Of a DNA stretch of 19,305 nucleotides, positions 1 through 6,636 are shown piece by piece (within the stretch, counting starts at the first letter, position 1; each line of letters starts with the position of its first letter). A program made the translations under genes and the position numbers. Below the pieces are notes generated by a model that was not told the DNA's origin, ran no database searches, and worked only from the letters and a program-made list of their open reading frames with translations. The DNA is from DATBGZ01 sp036557785 (GTDB lineage Bacteria > Actinomycetota > Actinomycetes > Mycobacteriales > Micromonosporaceae), in the NCBI GenBank assembly GCA_036557785.1, contig DATBGZ010000019.1, positions 1-19,305 on the forward strand. The letters are read 5' to 3'.

Positions 1-351
1 GGTTCGCTGACCATCATCGCCAACGCGTTGGTGGAGACCGGTTCCATGATGGACACGGTCATCTTCGAGGAGTTCAAGGGCACGGGTAACGCCGAGCTCA
101 AGCTCGACCGCAAGATCGCCGACAAGCGGGTCTTCCCGGCCGTGGACATCGACGCCTCCAGCACGCGCAAGGAGGAGGAACTCCTCGGCCCTGGCGAGCA
201 CACCGTGCTCACCCGCCTGCGCCGGGCACTGCAGCCCCTGGATGCCACACAGGCCGTGGAACAGTTGCTCGACCACCTGCGCCGCACCAACAGCAACGCC
301 GAGTTCCTCGCCACCGTTGCCCGCACCACGCCGGACGGCCGGGCGCGCTGA
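1..351 (+). CDS. rho: Transcription termination factor Rho, C-terminal end (5' truncated)
   Basis: This is the last 116 residues of Rho, the hexameric RNA helicase that ends transcription at many operons. The reading frame is open from base 1, so the N-terminus lies outside the window. The visible part is the end of the ATPase domain: a GSLTIIANALVETGS segment, then the KGTGN loop that in Rho lines the RNA channel (R loop), then the conserved ELKLDRKIADKRVFPAVDI stretch, and a C-terminal helix ending in ARTTPDGRAR. These motifs are almost invariant in bacterial Rho, so the identity is firm. The first internal ATG, at 28, is not the true start. The gene is followed by a 162-bp gap before the next plus-strand gene, so co-transcription with that gene is possible but not shown. 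Confidence 0.97.
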   Translation, partial: GSLTIIANALVETGSMMDTVIFEEFKGTGNAELKLDRKIADKRVFPAVDIDASSTRKEEELLGPGEHTVLTRLRRALQPLDATQAVEQLLDHLRRTNSNAEFLATVARTTPDGRAR

Positions 352-418
352 TGCGCAGCGGACCGGCGGGCCTCACTGGTCACGCCAGGCCCGAGATCGC
401 GGCTTGAGATCGCCCGAG

Positions 419-436
419 GCGCCGCGGGCGCGGCGC
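419..436 (+). terminator. GC hairpin downstream of rho
   Basis: A perfect 7-bp stem, GCGCCGC with GCGGCGC, closes a 4-base GGGC loop. It starts 68 bases after the rho stop codon. There is no T-rich tail, so it is a candidate GC-type terminator or pause hairpin and not a classical intrinsic terminator. The rest of the rho-hpf gap shows no clear promoter hexamers. Confidence 0.35.
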
Positions 437-513
437 TCCTGCGGGCATAGTGGTCTCAGGACAGCGCGCTCGTACGGCTTCGACAGCAGTCAGCGAAGGA
501 GCGGGGGGCTGGC

Positions 514-1329
514 ATGACGCGACCGACGATCACGGACGACCTCGAGGTTGTCGTACGCGGAGATCTTCCTGACGACATCGCCGACTACGCACGCGACAGG
601 ATCGCCCGCCTCGGCGACGATATCGCCGAGCCCGTCCTGCACACGCGCATCAGGCTGACCCACCAACCCGATCCGGGTATCGACCGGCCGATCCGTGCCC
701 AGGCAAACATCGTCCTGAAGCGGCGGTTCGTCCGGGCCCAGGTCTCCGGCCGGTCTGGGCCGGAGGCGGTCAACCTCCTCAAGGACCGACTGCGGGAGCG
801 GCTGACGCGCCACGCCCCGAACTGGGAGGCACGCCGGGGCGGCCACCCACGTGGCCAGAGCGCTGCCGGGCCCGCGCCCGAGCCGCACGAATGGCGACAC
901 GACGCGCAGCCATCACAGCGCCCGCCCTACTACCCCCGGCCGCCCGAGGATCGGCAGATCATCCGGCACAAGTCGTTCACGCCCCGGCGCATCAGCGCGG
1001 AAGAGGCCGCGTGGGAGATGGACCAGCTTGACTACGGCTTTCACCTGTTCACCGACGAGCAGACGGCCCACGACGCCGTCGTGTTCCGCGACAGCGCGAA
1101 CGGATACCGGCTGCAGCGCCTCACCGAGGGGCCGCCGCCGGCGGGGACCGATACCTCGATCACCCTCGATCCCCGACCGGCCCCGCAGCTGTCGCTGGAC
1201 GAGGCGCGCGAGCGGCTAGACCTTTCCGACGCCCGCTTCGTCTTCTTCCTCGATCCCCGCACCAAGCAGGGTTGCGTGCTCTACCACCGGTACGACGGCC
1301 ACTACGGCCTGATCACCCCGGCCCGGTGA
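514..1329 (+). CDS. hpf: HPF/RaiA-family ribosome hibernation factor, long form with two C-terminal domains
   Basis: Predicted 271-aa ribosome-associated protein that silences ribosomes during starvation or hypoxia. Residues about 1-100 form the S30AE (sigma-54 modulation) domain that sits in the 30S decoding channel, with the typical HTRIRL and ANIVLKRRFVRAQ strands. A proline/histidine-rich linker (about 105-148) follows. Residues about 150-205 match the S30AE C-terminal domain (IIRHKSF, AWEMDQLDYGFHLFTDEQT). Residues about 220-268 read as a second, more divergent copy (LSLDEARERLDLSDARFVFFLDPRTKQGCVLYHRYDGHYGLI). Ordinary long HPF proteins have one such domain. The two-domain form is known from the mycobacterial DosR-controlled protein RafH (Rv0079), and by that analogy this may be the hypoxia/stress type. 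ATG 514 is chosen because AAGGAG lies at 496-501. Confidence 0.88.
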   Translation: MTRPTITDDLEVVVRGDLPDDIADYARDRIARLGDDIAEPVLHTRIRLTHQPDPGIDRPIRAQANIVLKRRFVRAQVSGRSGPEAVNLLKDRLRERLTRHAPNWEARRGGHPRGQSAAGPAPEPHEWRHDAQPSQRPPYYPRPPEDRQIIRHKSFTPRRISAEEAAWEMDQLDYGFHLFTDEQTAHDAVVFRDSANGYRLQRLTEGPPPAGTDTSITLDPRPAPQLSLDEARERLDLSDARFVFFLDPRTKQGCVLYHRYDGHYGLITPAR

Positions 1330-1363
1330 GTCGTCACGGCATGTCGAGGTATGAGCCGTACGG

Positions 1364-1377
1364 GCATCGACCGATGC
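1364..1377. terminator. Small hairpin between the convergent hpf and MFS genes
   Basis: GCATC and GATGC form a 5-bp stem around GACC in the 49-bp gap between the hpf stop and the MFS exporter stop. It lies directly beyond the exporter's stop codon on the minus strand. The stem is short and has no T tract, so this is a weak candidate. Confidence 0.25.
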
Positions 1378-1378
1378 G

Positions 1379-2944
1379 TCAGGAGCCGGCGTGCTCGGGA
1401 AGTGGCGGCGTGGCGGCGGCCTGTTGTTCCCGGGTGCGCGACGCCTGCCAGGCTCCCGCGCTGGCCGCCGCCCCGTGCCGCTGCACGAAGAAGACCGACA
1501 CGACGCCGAGGAGCATCGTCACGGCGGGCAGCAGCACGGCCTGACCCATCGCCTTGGAGAAACCGTCGAGAACGAACGCGGGCAGCCCCCCGCTGAGGTC
1601 GCCGGCGTGCTGGGATGCGCCCGGGACGTTCGCCTCCAGCCGACCCTGCATGAACGCCGCCATCGCCGCGGAGCCGATCACGGACCCCATCATGCGTGTC
1701 GTGTTGTAGATGCCGGCGCCCGCACCCGCCTGGCGCGGGGGCAGCCACCGGGTCGCCGTGGTCGCGAGCGGTCCCCACATGCCGGCGTTGCCGACGCCCA
1801 TCACCGCGGATGGCAGCAGGAACATCCAGATTGGGGTATCGGCCTTCATGAGCATCGAGTACCAGGCCAGCGAGATGCTCACGAGCAGCAGGCCGGGCAC
1901 CAGCAGCAGGCGCGGGTCGACGCGGTCGAGGAGACGCCCCGCCGGCTGGGCGAGCGCTCCCGCGATCACTGCCATCGGAACGAGCAGCAGGGCCGACTTG
2001 GTCGGGCTGAGCCCCCGAGCGAGCTGGGCGTAGAACATCAGCGGCAGGGACATCGTGGTCACCGAGAACCCGACCACCGCGATCGCGAGACTCGAGATCG
2101 AGAAGTTGCGGTCCCGGAACAGCTCGAAGGGAACGAGCGGCTCGCTCTTCGTGCGTGACTGCTGCAACAGGAAGACGGCGAGCATGACGACACCGGCGAT
2201 GATCAGCGACCAGACGCTGATCGGGCCCCAGATCGTGCCCCAGTTGTAGTGCTCGGCCTCCTGGAGCCCGAACACGATGAGGAACAGCGACAGGGCGGAG
2301 AGAGCCACGCCGAGCAGGTCGAACTTGTGCTGGTGGGTCTCCAACCGGGGCACCAGGATCCACGCGAGCACGAAGGCGATCACACCGACCGGGACGTTCA
2401 CGAAGAAGATCCAGGCCCAGCCGAGGCCGTCGACCAGCAGGCCTCCGGCAAGCGGGCCGACGAGCAGCGCGACGCCCGCAGTGGCGCCCCACAGGCCCAT
2501 GGCCGCGCCCCGGCGGGCCGCCGGGAACGTACGGGTGATGACCGCCATCGTCTGCGGGGTCATGAGCGCGGCGCCCAGGCCCTGCACCGCCCGGGCCGCG
2601 ACGAGCAGGCCGAGCGAGGTGGACAGGCCGCACCACAGGGAGGCGAGCGTGAAGATCGCGAGGCCGGTCAGGTAGATGGTCCGGGGTCCGAAGCGGTCGC
2701 CCAGGCGTCCCGTGATGAGCAGCGGTACCGCATAGGCGAGCAGGTACGCGCTGGTCACCCACACCACGTTGTCCAGGTCGGCGGTGTTGGGGTCCAGCGC
2801 TTCCTTGATCGCCGGGTTCGCCACGGCCACGATCGTCGTATCGACAAGAATCATAAAGAAGCCAATGACGAGCGCCCAGAGGGCTGGCCACGGGCTGCGC
2901 TGGGCACTCGGGGGTGCGGCCGCGACGGTCTTCTCGGTTGTCAT
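1379..2944 (-). CDS. DHA2-family MFS drug exporter (EmrB/QacA type, 14 TM)
   Basis: A 521-aa inner-membrane proton antiporter of the major facilitator superfamily, predicted to pump out drugs or other toxic organics. The first membrane helix (about 21-40) runs into the DHA2 motif LVDTTIVAVANPAI (33-46). Motif A, GRLGDRFGPR, lies at 79-88 between helices 2 and 3. The antiporter motif C region, with GPLAGGLLV, is near 163-171. The length and alternating hydrophobic segments fit the 14-helix DHA2 subfamily. The tail is alanine- and charge-rich and cytoplasmic. The start codon overlaps the stop of the upstream PadR gene by 4 bases (ATGA), so the two are translationally coupled, and the exporter is most likely controlled by that repressor. 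The substrate cannot be told from sequence. Confidence 0.93.
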   Translation of the reverse strand: MTTEKTVAAAPPSAQRSPWPALWALVIGFFMILVDTTIVAVANPAIKEALDPNTADLDNVVWVTSAYLLAYAVPLLITGRLGDRFGPRTIYLTGLAIFTLASLWCGLSTSLGLLVAARAVQGLGAALMTPQTMAVITRTFPAARRGAAMGLWGATAGVALLVGPLAGGLLVDGLGWAWIFFVNVPVGVIAFVLAWILVPRLETHQHKFDLLGVALSALSLFLIVFGLQEAEHYNWGTIWGPISVWSLIIAGVVMLAVFLLQQSRTKSEPLVPFELFRDRNFSISSLAIAVVGFSVTTMSLPLMFYAQLARGLSPTKSALLLVPMAVIAGALAQPAGRLLDRVDPRLLLVPGLLLVSISLAWYSMLMKADTPIWMFLLPSAVMGVGNAGMWGPLATTATRWLPPRQAGAGAGIYNTTRMMGSVIGSAAMAAFMQGRLEANVPGASQHAGDLSGGLPAFVLDGFSKAMGQAVLLPAVTMLLGVVSVFFVQRHGAAASAGAWQASRTREQQAAATPPLPEHAGS

Positions 2945-3567
2945 GCAGTTTTTGTCCTGTTCTCGTGGCTTCCGGCGCGGTGTTGCCCGGCACGGGGGTC
3001 CTGGTAGGACCAGATGATGTCGTTGGCGGCCAGCCGGGACAGCGCCTCGGCCGTCCAGGCGATGTCACAGTCGAGCAGGGCGAGCCGGCGCTCGTGCTCG
3101 AGATAGAACGCTTCGGGGATGCCCCGATCGCGTGCGGAGGCGATGCGGGCGCGCAGGGAGTCGGCCCGTGCGGTCAGTTCGCCCCGCCGCCCGACCAGGA
3201 TTGCCGCGAGCTCAGCCGCGTCGAGGTTGTGCGCCTCGGCGAGGGCGACGCTGTACTCTTGCGGGCTCGTCGGAGCGTCGAGGTGCGCCCGCACCCACGA
3301 CACGTACGCTCGCCGCCCCTTCTCGGTGAGCCCGTAGACCGTCCGTTCGGGGCGGTTGCCGTCGCGCTCGGTCGCCTGCACCTGCGCCAGGCCGAGCTCG
3401 GCGAGGCGGCTCATCGTGTGGTACAGCGACCCGGCCTTGATCGTGAGGACCTCGGCCCTTCCCCGTTCCCGCAGCAGATGGAGCATCTCGTAGGGGTGCA
3501 TCGGACGCTCCTCCAACAGCGCGAGCGCGCTGACGGCCAGGGGTGTCAACCCCGCGCAGACGTCCAT
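2941..3567 (-). CDS. PadR-family transcriptional regulator
   Basis: A 208-aa DNA-binding repressor. The N-terminal winged helix is clear: ALLEERPMHPYEM (about 16-28), the recognition-helix region KAGSLYHTMSRLAELGL (44-60), and the wing NRPERTVYGLTEKGRR (71-86). After it comes a long helical C-terminal domain (about 100-190) of the Vir_C type used for dimerisation. PadR proteins usually repress their own promoter and a neighbouring exporter until a phenolic or drug ligand binds. Here the gene shares an ATGA overlap with a DHA2 exporter. A perfect palindrome lies 20-35 bases upstream of ATG 3567 and overlaps a TATAGT hexamer. Autoregulation with control of the exporter is therefore the natural reading; the ligand is unknown. 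Confidence 0.93.
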   Translation of the reverse strand: MDVCAGLTPLAVSALALLEERPMHPYEMLHLLRERGRAEVLTIKAGSLYHTMSRLAELGLAQVQATERDGNRPERTVYGLTEKGRRAYVSWVRAHLDAPTSPQEYSVALAEAHNLDAAELAAILVGRRGELTARADSLRARIASARDRGIPEAFYLEHERRLALLDCDIAWTAEALSRLAANDIIWSYQDPRAGQHRAGSHENRTKTA

Positions 3568-3586
3568 CCCGATACTCCACTCCGAT

Positions 3587-3604
3587 TAGTCCAGACGGAC
3601 TATA
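3587..3604 (-). promoter_or_regulatory. PadR operator overlapping the promoter -10
   Basis: TAGTCC-AGAC-GGACTA (3587-3602) is a perfect 6+4+6 palindrome just upstream of padR on the minus strand. The hexamer TATAGT, read on the minus strand from 3604 to 3599, fits a -10 element and overlaps one arm. I could not find a convincing -35. A repressor bound here would cover the -10. The symmetry is seen directly; assigning it to PadR is inference from position. Confidence 0.65.
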
Positions 3605-3662
3605 CCAGGCGGCAGTGTCGGCGATGAGGGCGAACCGGGCGGCGGCGCGCTCGCTCGGCCGG

Positions 3663-3707
3663 GAGCCCGAGCTCGACGAGGCCCGGGCGCCGGGAGGTAT
3701 CGGGCTC
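3663..3707 (-). terminator. Nested hairpin at the end of the haloperoxidase-like gene
   Basis: GAGCCCGA (3663-3670) and TCGGGCTC (3700-3707) are perfect 8-base inverted arms. Inside them, CCCGG and CCGGG form a second 5-bp hairpin. The outer arm overlaps the stop codon of the minus-strand hydrolase gene. No T tract follows. It probably ends or attenuates that transcript before the padR promoter region. Confidence 0.45.
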
Positions 3708-4539
3708 AGCCAGGAAGGAAGGCGAGCAGCTCCCGGTTCACGTCGTCCGCGTGCGTCCAGCCGATGTTGTGCGGGCCACCGTCGACCGGCACCACCCTGA
3801 CGTCCTTCATCACCGCGGGTAGGCGCTTGGCCGTCGACGCGAAGGGCAGGATCCGGTCCTCGGTTCCGTGCATGGCGAGCACCGGCACGTCCACGGTGCC
3901 GACATCATCGCGGAAGTCGGTGAGCCAGGCATCGACGCAGGCGTAGGTCGCGAACGGCGACGACGCGGCAGCGACCTGGAACTCGGCCTGCCACGCCTGG
4001 CCGCTGATGCGGGTACCGGCGAAGACATCGACGTTGGAGAAATCGTCGAGGAACTTCTTGAGGTACGCGTACCGATCGGCACGGATCGCGGACTTGATGC
4101 CGTCGAAGACGGAGCCGTCGACGCCCTCCGGGTTGTCGCCGGTCTTGAGCAGGAACGGCGGCAGGACGCCCAGAAGTACGGCCTTGCGCACTCGGCCGGA
4201 GCCGTAGCGGCTGAGGTACCGGACGATCTCGCCCGTGCCCATCGAGAAGCCGGCGAGTACGGCGTCGGTCAGGTCCAGCCGCTCCATCACCGTCGCCAGA
4301 TCGGCGGCGAAGGTGTCGTAGTCAAAGCCGATGGTCGGCCGGCTCGACCAGCCGAAGCCGCGCCGGTCGTACGTGACGACACGGTAGCCGGCCTCCAGGA
4401 GCGCCCGGGTCTGCCTCTCCCAGGACAGCCCCGACAAGGGGTAGCCGTGGATCAGCACGACGGGCCGCCCGCTGCCGTGGTCCTCGTAGTAGAGGTGGAT
4501 GTCCTTGCCGCTCTCAGAACCGACCACCATCGATGGCAT
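3706..4539 (-). CDS. Alpha/beta hydrolase, cofactor-free haloperoxidase/esterase type
   Basis: A 277-aa cytoplasmic enzyme of the alpha/beta hydrolase fold. The oxyanion-hole motif HGYPLSG (31-37) follows the strand PVVLI. The nucleophile elbow GFSMG places Ser99 as nucleophile. HGTEDRILP gives Asp228, and GGPHNIGW gives His257. The YDRRGFGWSS segment (58-66) and the cap-region layout match the non-haem chloroperoxidase/arylesterase group. Many members of that group are really esterases or lactonases, so the natural substrate is uncertain. ATG 4539 is preceded by a purine-rich GGGGAGGGGG run that serves as ribosome binding site. ATG at 4530 is an alternative start that would remove three residues. 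The gene is divergent from the next hydrolase and stands alone as a transcription unit. Confidence 0.92.
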   Translation of the reverse strand: MPSMVVGSESGKDIHLYYEDHGSGRPVVLIHGYPLSGLSWERQTRALLEAGYRVVTYDRRGFGWSSRPTIGFDYDTFAADLATVMERLDLTDAVLAGFSMGTGEIVRYLSRYGSGRVRKAVLLGVLPPFLLKTGDNPEGVDGSVFDGIKSAIRADRYAYLKKFLDDFSNVDVFAGTRISGQAWQAEFQVAAASSPFATYACVDAWLTDFRDDVGTVDVPVLAMHGTEDRILPFASTAKRLPAVMKDVRVVPVDGGPHNIGWTHADDVNRELLAFLPG

Positions 4540-4708
4540 GGCCGCCCCCTCCCCGTCCGGCCGCGCTCGGACGTACGGCCGCGATATCAGTCACGCTACC
4601 GACGTACGCCTCCGCGCCGCGGCGGAACCGCGGATGGCCGGGATCCGGGCCCGTGGGTGCGCTCCGAGTGTTTGGATGGCGGGAGGGCATCGGTGACGGG
4701 GGGCAGCG
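4540..4708. other. Divergent intergenic region between two hydrolase genes
   Basis: This 169-bp gap must hold promoters for both the minus-strand and the plus-strand hydrolase genes. I see the ribosome binding sites at its two edges. I found no palindrome or promoter hexamer pair that I can defend. Confidence 0.4.
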
Positions 4709-5404
4709 ATGGTCGACGGTCATGGCGAGAGCGACCGCGAGGTCGTCGTGCTCGCCGACGGACTGAGCCTGCCGGGCCACCTGCGCGTCCCCGCACCCGC
4801 CCAGGGGATCGTGGTCTTCGCCCACGGCAGCGGAAGCGGGCGTCACAGCCCGCGCAATCGCTTCGTGGCATCGGTGCTCAACGAGGCCGGGCTCGGCACG
4901 CTGCTGCTGGATCTGCTGACGCCTCAAGAGGAGGCGAATCGGGTCAACGTCTTCGATATCGAACTGCTTGCCGATCGGCTGGCCCGGGCGACGACCTGGC
5001 TTCGCGGCCAGCCCGAAGGTGCGGACGCCCGTATCGGCTGGTTCGGCGCGAGCACTGGGGCCGGCGCCGCGCTCTGGGCCGCCGCCGAGCCGGGAGCCGA
5101 TGTCGCGGCGATCGTCTCACGTGGCGGGCGGCCCGATCTGGCTGGCCCGCGCCTGGCCGGCGTACGGGCGCCGACCCTGTTCATCGTCGGCGGGCTGGAC
5201 ACCGCGGTCCTCGACCTCAACGAGGCCGCGCGGTCGCGCCTGCACTGTGCCAACGAGCTGCGCGTCGTGCCGGGCGCCACGCACCTGTTCGAGGAGCCGG
5301 GCACGCTCGAGGTCGCCGCCGACCTGGCACAGGCGTGGTTCGTGCACCACGTGCGCGTCAAGACCACGACCTCGGCCGACAAGTCATGGAGAAGGGACGG
5401 CTGA
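4709..5404 (+). CDS. Dienelactone hydrolase-like alpha/beta hydrolase
   Basis: A 231-aa alpha/beta hydrolase of the dienelactone hydrolase-like group. The strand IVVFAHGSGSGRHSPRN (34-50) carries the oxyanion-hole HGSGSG and a conserved SPRN motif. The nucleophile elbow GASTG gives Ser115, GGLD gives Asp164, and GATHLF gives His192, so the triad is complete. The middle segment TLLLDLLTPQEE (64-75) is characteristic of this small actinobacterial subfamily. In other genomes it is often adjacent to or fused with phosphoribosyltransferases, which I do not see here. Start ATG 4709 follows a G-rich stretch (GACGGGGGG). One base separates its stop from a GTG that could start the DUF1876 gene, so the two are co-transcribed. 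The substrate is unknown. Confidence 0.88.
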   Translation: MVDGHGESDREVVVLADGLSLPGHLRVPAPAQGIVVFAHGSGSGRHSPRNRFVASVLNEAGLGTLLLDLLTPQEEANRVNVFDIELLADRLARATTWLRGQPEGADARIGWFGASTGAGAALWAAAEPGADVAAIVSRGGRPDLAGPRLAGVRAPTLFIVGGLDTAVLDLNEAARSRLHCANELRVVPGATHLFEEPGTLEVAADLAQAWFVHHVRVKTTTSADKSWRRDG

Positions 5405-5411
5405 CGTGGCC

Positions 5412-5678
5412 ATGTCGAAAACCTGGAGGGTCGACATATACATCGACGAGCATGTGCACGATCGCACCACCCGCGCGGAGGCACGCCTGCATACGGGTGA
5501 TCCGAGCAACGTGCGGGGTGTGGGCCGCTCGTGGCGCAACCCCGCCGATCCCGAGGTTCCCGAGATCGGCGACGAGTTGGCGGTCGCCCGTGCCCTGGCC
5601 GACCTCGCGGCTCATCTGCGCTCGGTCGCCGTCGAGGACGTCGACGCGGTCACCGAAGAGGCAAGTCACGGCTGGTAG
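5412..5678 (+). CDS. DUF1876 domain protein (small actinobacterial protein)
   Basis: An 88-aa protein of the DUF1876 family, whose function is not established. The whole protein is the domain: the start MSKTWRVDIYIDEH, then RTTRAEARLHTG, the RNPADPEVPEIGDELAVARAL core and a C-terminal helix AAHLRSVAVEDVDAV. I chose ATG 5412 because members begin at MSKxW. An in-frame GTG at 5406 would add two residues. GAGAAGGGA, just inside the end of the preceding gene, serves as ribosome binding site. It lies directly behind the dienelactone hydrolase-like gene and is probably made from the same transcript. Its stop codon falls within the first arm of a palindrome cluster. Confidence 0.88.
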   Translation: MSKTWRVDIYIDEHVHDRTTRAEARLHTGDPSNVRGVGRSWRNPADPEVPEIGDELAVARALADLAAHLRSVAVEDVDAVTEEASHGW

Positions 5679-5724
5679 GTAGACTGAGTCTACGTAGATG
5701 GACACTACGTAGGTTGGATCTACC
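5674..5724. repeat. Cluster of overlapping palindromes (GTAGACT / CTACGTAG)
   Basis: Three perfect symmetric elements lie within 51 bases. GTAGACT-G-AGTCTAC is a 15-base odd palindrome at 5679-5693. CTACGTAG, itself self-complementary, occurs at 5690-5697 and again at 5705-5712. Flanking arms also pair: GTAGAT (5694-5699) with ATCTAC (5718-5723), and GGTAG (5674-5678) with CTACC (5720-5724). The region is clearly AT-richer than its surroundings. It could be a multi-site operator or a folded RNA at the end of the DUF1876 transcript. No start codon lies close downstream on the plus strand. Confidence 0.7.
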
Positions 5725-5764
5725 TGATGGTTGGGTTCATTGGTCGGGATCATCCGCGCCTGGC

Positions 5765-5797
5765 CCTCCGAAACTCCACCCCTGGCGTTTCTGGAGG
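5765..5797. terminator. Bidirectional hairpin between convergent operons
   Basis: CCTCCGAAAC (5765-5774) pairs with GTTTC-GGAGG (5787-5797) through 10 base pairs with one bulged T at 5792, around a 12-base loop. It lies in the 205-bp gap between the plus-strand DUF1876 gene and the end of the minus-strand GIY-YIG-like gene, where a shared terminator is expected. There is no T tract. Apart from this hairpin and the upstream palindromes I see nothing else in the gap. Confidence 0.45.
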
Positions 5798-5883
5798 CGG
5801 AGTGCGCAGATCCCGCATCCGTGGTGTTCAGCATTCCGTGATCTCGGTTTGGCGCGGCACAGCCGAGCCGACTCCCTGAATCG

Positions 5884-6318
5884 TCAGGCCGGTTCGGTGG
5901 GGGTGCGGCCGGTGGTCAGCGGGCCTGCGGTGGGCGCCTGGTACTCGCCGATCCAGTGGTCGCGCCAGGCGCGGTCGTACTGCTGCTCGTTGCAGCTCGG
6001 GTGGTAGATCGCGACCAGCTCCTGCGCGATCTGCTCCCGGTGCGAGCGCAGGCCGCCCGGCACTTCGTACCAACAGATGTAGATGCGCCACTTACCACCC
6101 GCGCGCTCGGTCCAGCATGGCGCCGCGGGATGGCCGAACGGCAGCGACTCCGCCGAGAGGTCGTCGGAGTGGCCGACGTAGGAGACCGCATACCGTTCCG
6201 AATCGGCGTCGGGTTTGTAGAGGATCGCGAACACCGCTGGCCGCGACGGCGGCGTCCATCCGCCGAGCAGGCGAGGGCCCTCGAAGGGGTACCCCGCCAG
6301 GGAGCCGAGGCGGATCAT
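5884..6318 (-). CDS. GIY-YIG-like conserved hypothetical protein
   Basis: A 144-aa protein with no assigned function. Several features recall the GIY-YIG nuclease fold: VFAILY (29-34) in place of the GIY strand, YAVSYVGHSDDLS (43-55) in place of YIG, and later EQIAQELVAIYHPSCNEQ (95-112). In GIY-YIG domains the corresponding helix carries the catalytic Glu and is followed by P-x-x-N. The usual Arg after YIG is not obvious, so the protein may be inactive as a nuclease. Several Trp, Tyr and Cys residues in the middle (PCWTERAGGKWRIYICWYEV) look structural. Its ATG overlaps the upstream gene by 4 bases (ATGA), which indicates translational coupling. It is the last gene of the minus-strand run that begins with the cox maturation genes. 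The fold assignment is by eye only. Confidence 0.72.
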   Translation of the reverse strand: MIRLGSLAGYPFEGPRLLGGWTPPSRPAVFAILYKPDADSERYAVSYVGHSDDLSAESLPFGHPAAPCWTERAGGKWRIYICWYEVPGGLRSHREQIAQELVAIYHPSCNEQQYDRAWRDHWIGEYQAPTAGPLTTGRTPTEPA

Positions 6319-6608
6319 CGGTCCTCGTCGAAGGCCTCAAGATCGTCCGCCTCGCTGATCGCGTCGGCGTCCACGATCGGCCACGGTGGCAGCCCGGCGG
6401 TCACGACGGCCCGGGCGAACTCGGCCCGGCCCAACGCGATGGCGCTCTGCTGGTCGTCGGCGTCGATGATGATCTGCGCCCCGTACCGCGGGGTGCCGAT
6501 GCCGGAGGCGATCCCGCCCGAGGCTGCCACGGCGTCGGCCAGCTCGACGATCTGCTCGCGGCTCATGACCTGGTCGCCCTCGGCGACGATCGTCACGCTC
6601 CACCTCAC
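6315..6608 (-). CDS. Small conserved hypothetical protein coupled to the GIY-YIG-like gene
   Basis: A 97-aa acidic protein that I do not recognise as any named family. It starts with GTG at 6608, giving VRWSVTIVAEGDQVMSREQ, and has a strong ribosome binding site, GGAGGT, about six bases upstream. The pattern looks like a small alpha/beta domain: a strand WSVTIVAEG (3-11), a helix REQIVELADAVAASG (17-31), a strand AQIIIDADD (44-52), a helix QQSAIALGRAEFARAV, and the ending PPWPIVDADAIS. The beta-alpha-beta alternation suggests a ferredoxin-like fold. It begins 28 bases after the coxE stop and overlaps the next gene by 4 bases. It is probably made with coxE, but the good ribosome site also allows independent expression. 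Confidence 0.75.
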   Translation of the reverse strand: MRWSVTIVAEGDQVMSREQIVELADAVAASGGIASGIGTPRYGAQIIIDADDQQSAIALGRAEFARAVVTAGLPPWPIVDADAISEADDLEAFDEDR

Positions 6609-6636
6609 GGGCGCACCTCCAACCGGACCGCGGCTG

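Noticed and set aside
1302..3068. A 588-residue minus-strand open frame overlapping the MFS gene.
   Set aside because: The other minus frame encodes a textbook DHA2 transporter. This one is Arg/Pro/Gly-rich with no membrane segments.
3868..5682. A 604-residue plus-strand open frame spanning both hydrolase genes.
   Set aside because: It is antisense to one hydrolase and out of frame with the other, and its sequence is low-complexity Arg/Gly/Ala without motifs. The hydrolase frames hold complete catalytic triads.
5679..5883. A degraded gene on the minus strand in the gap after the DUF1876 gene.
   Set aside because: The minus-strand reading there has no recognisable family, ribosome site or codon bias, and most of it is explained by the palindromes and a terminator hairpin.
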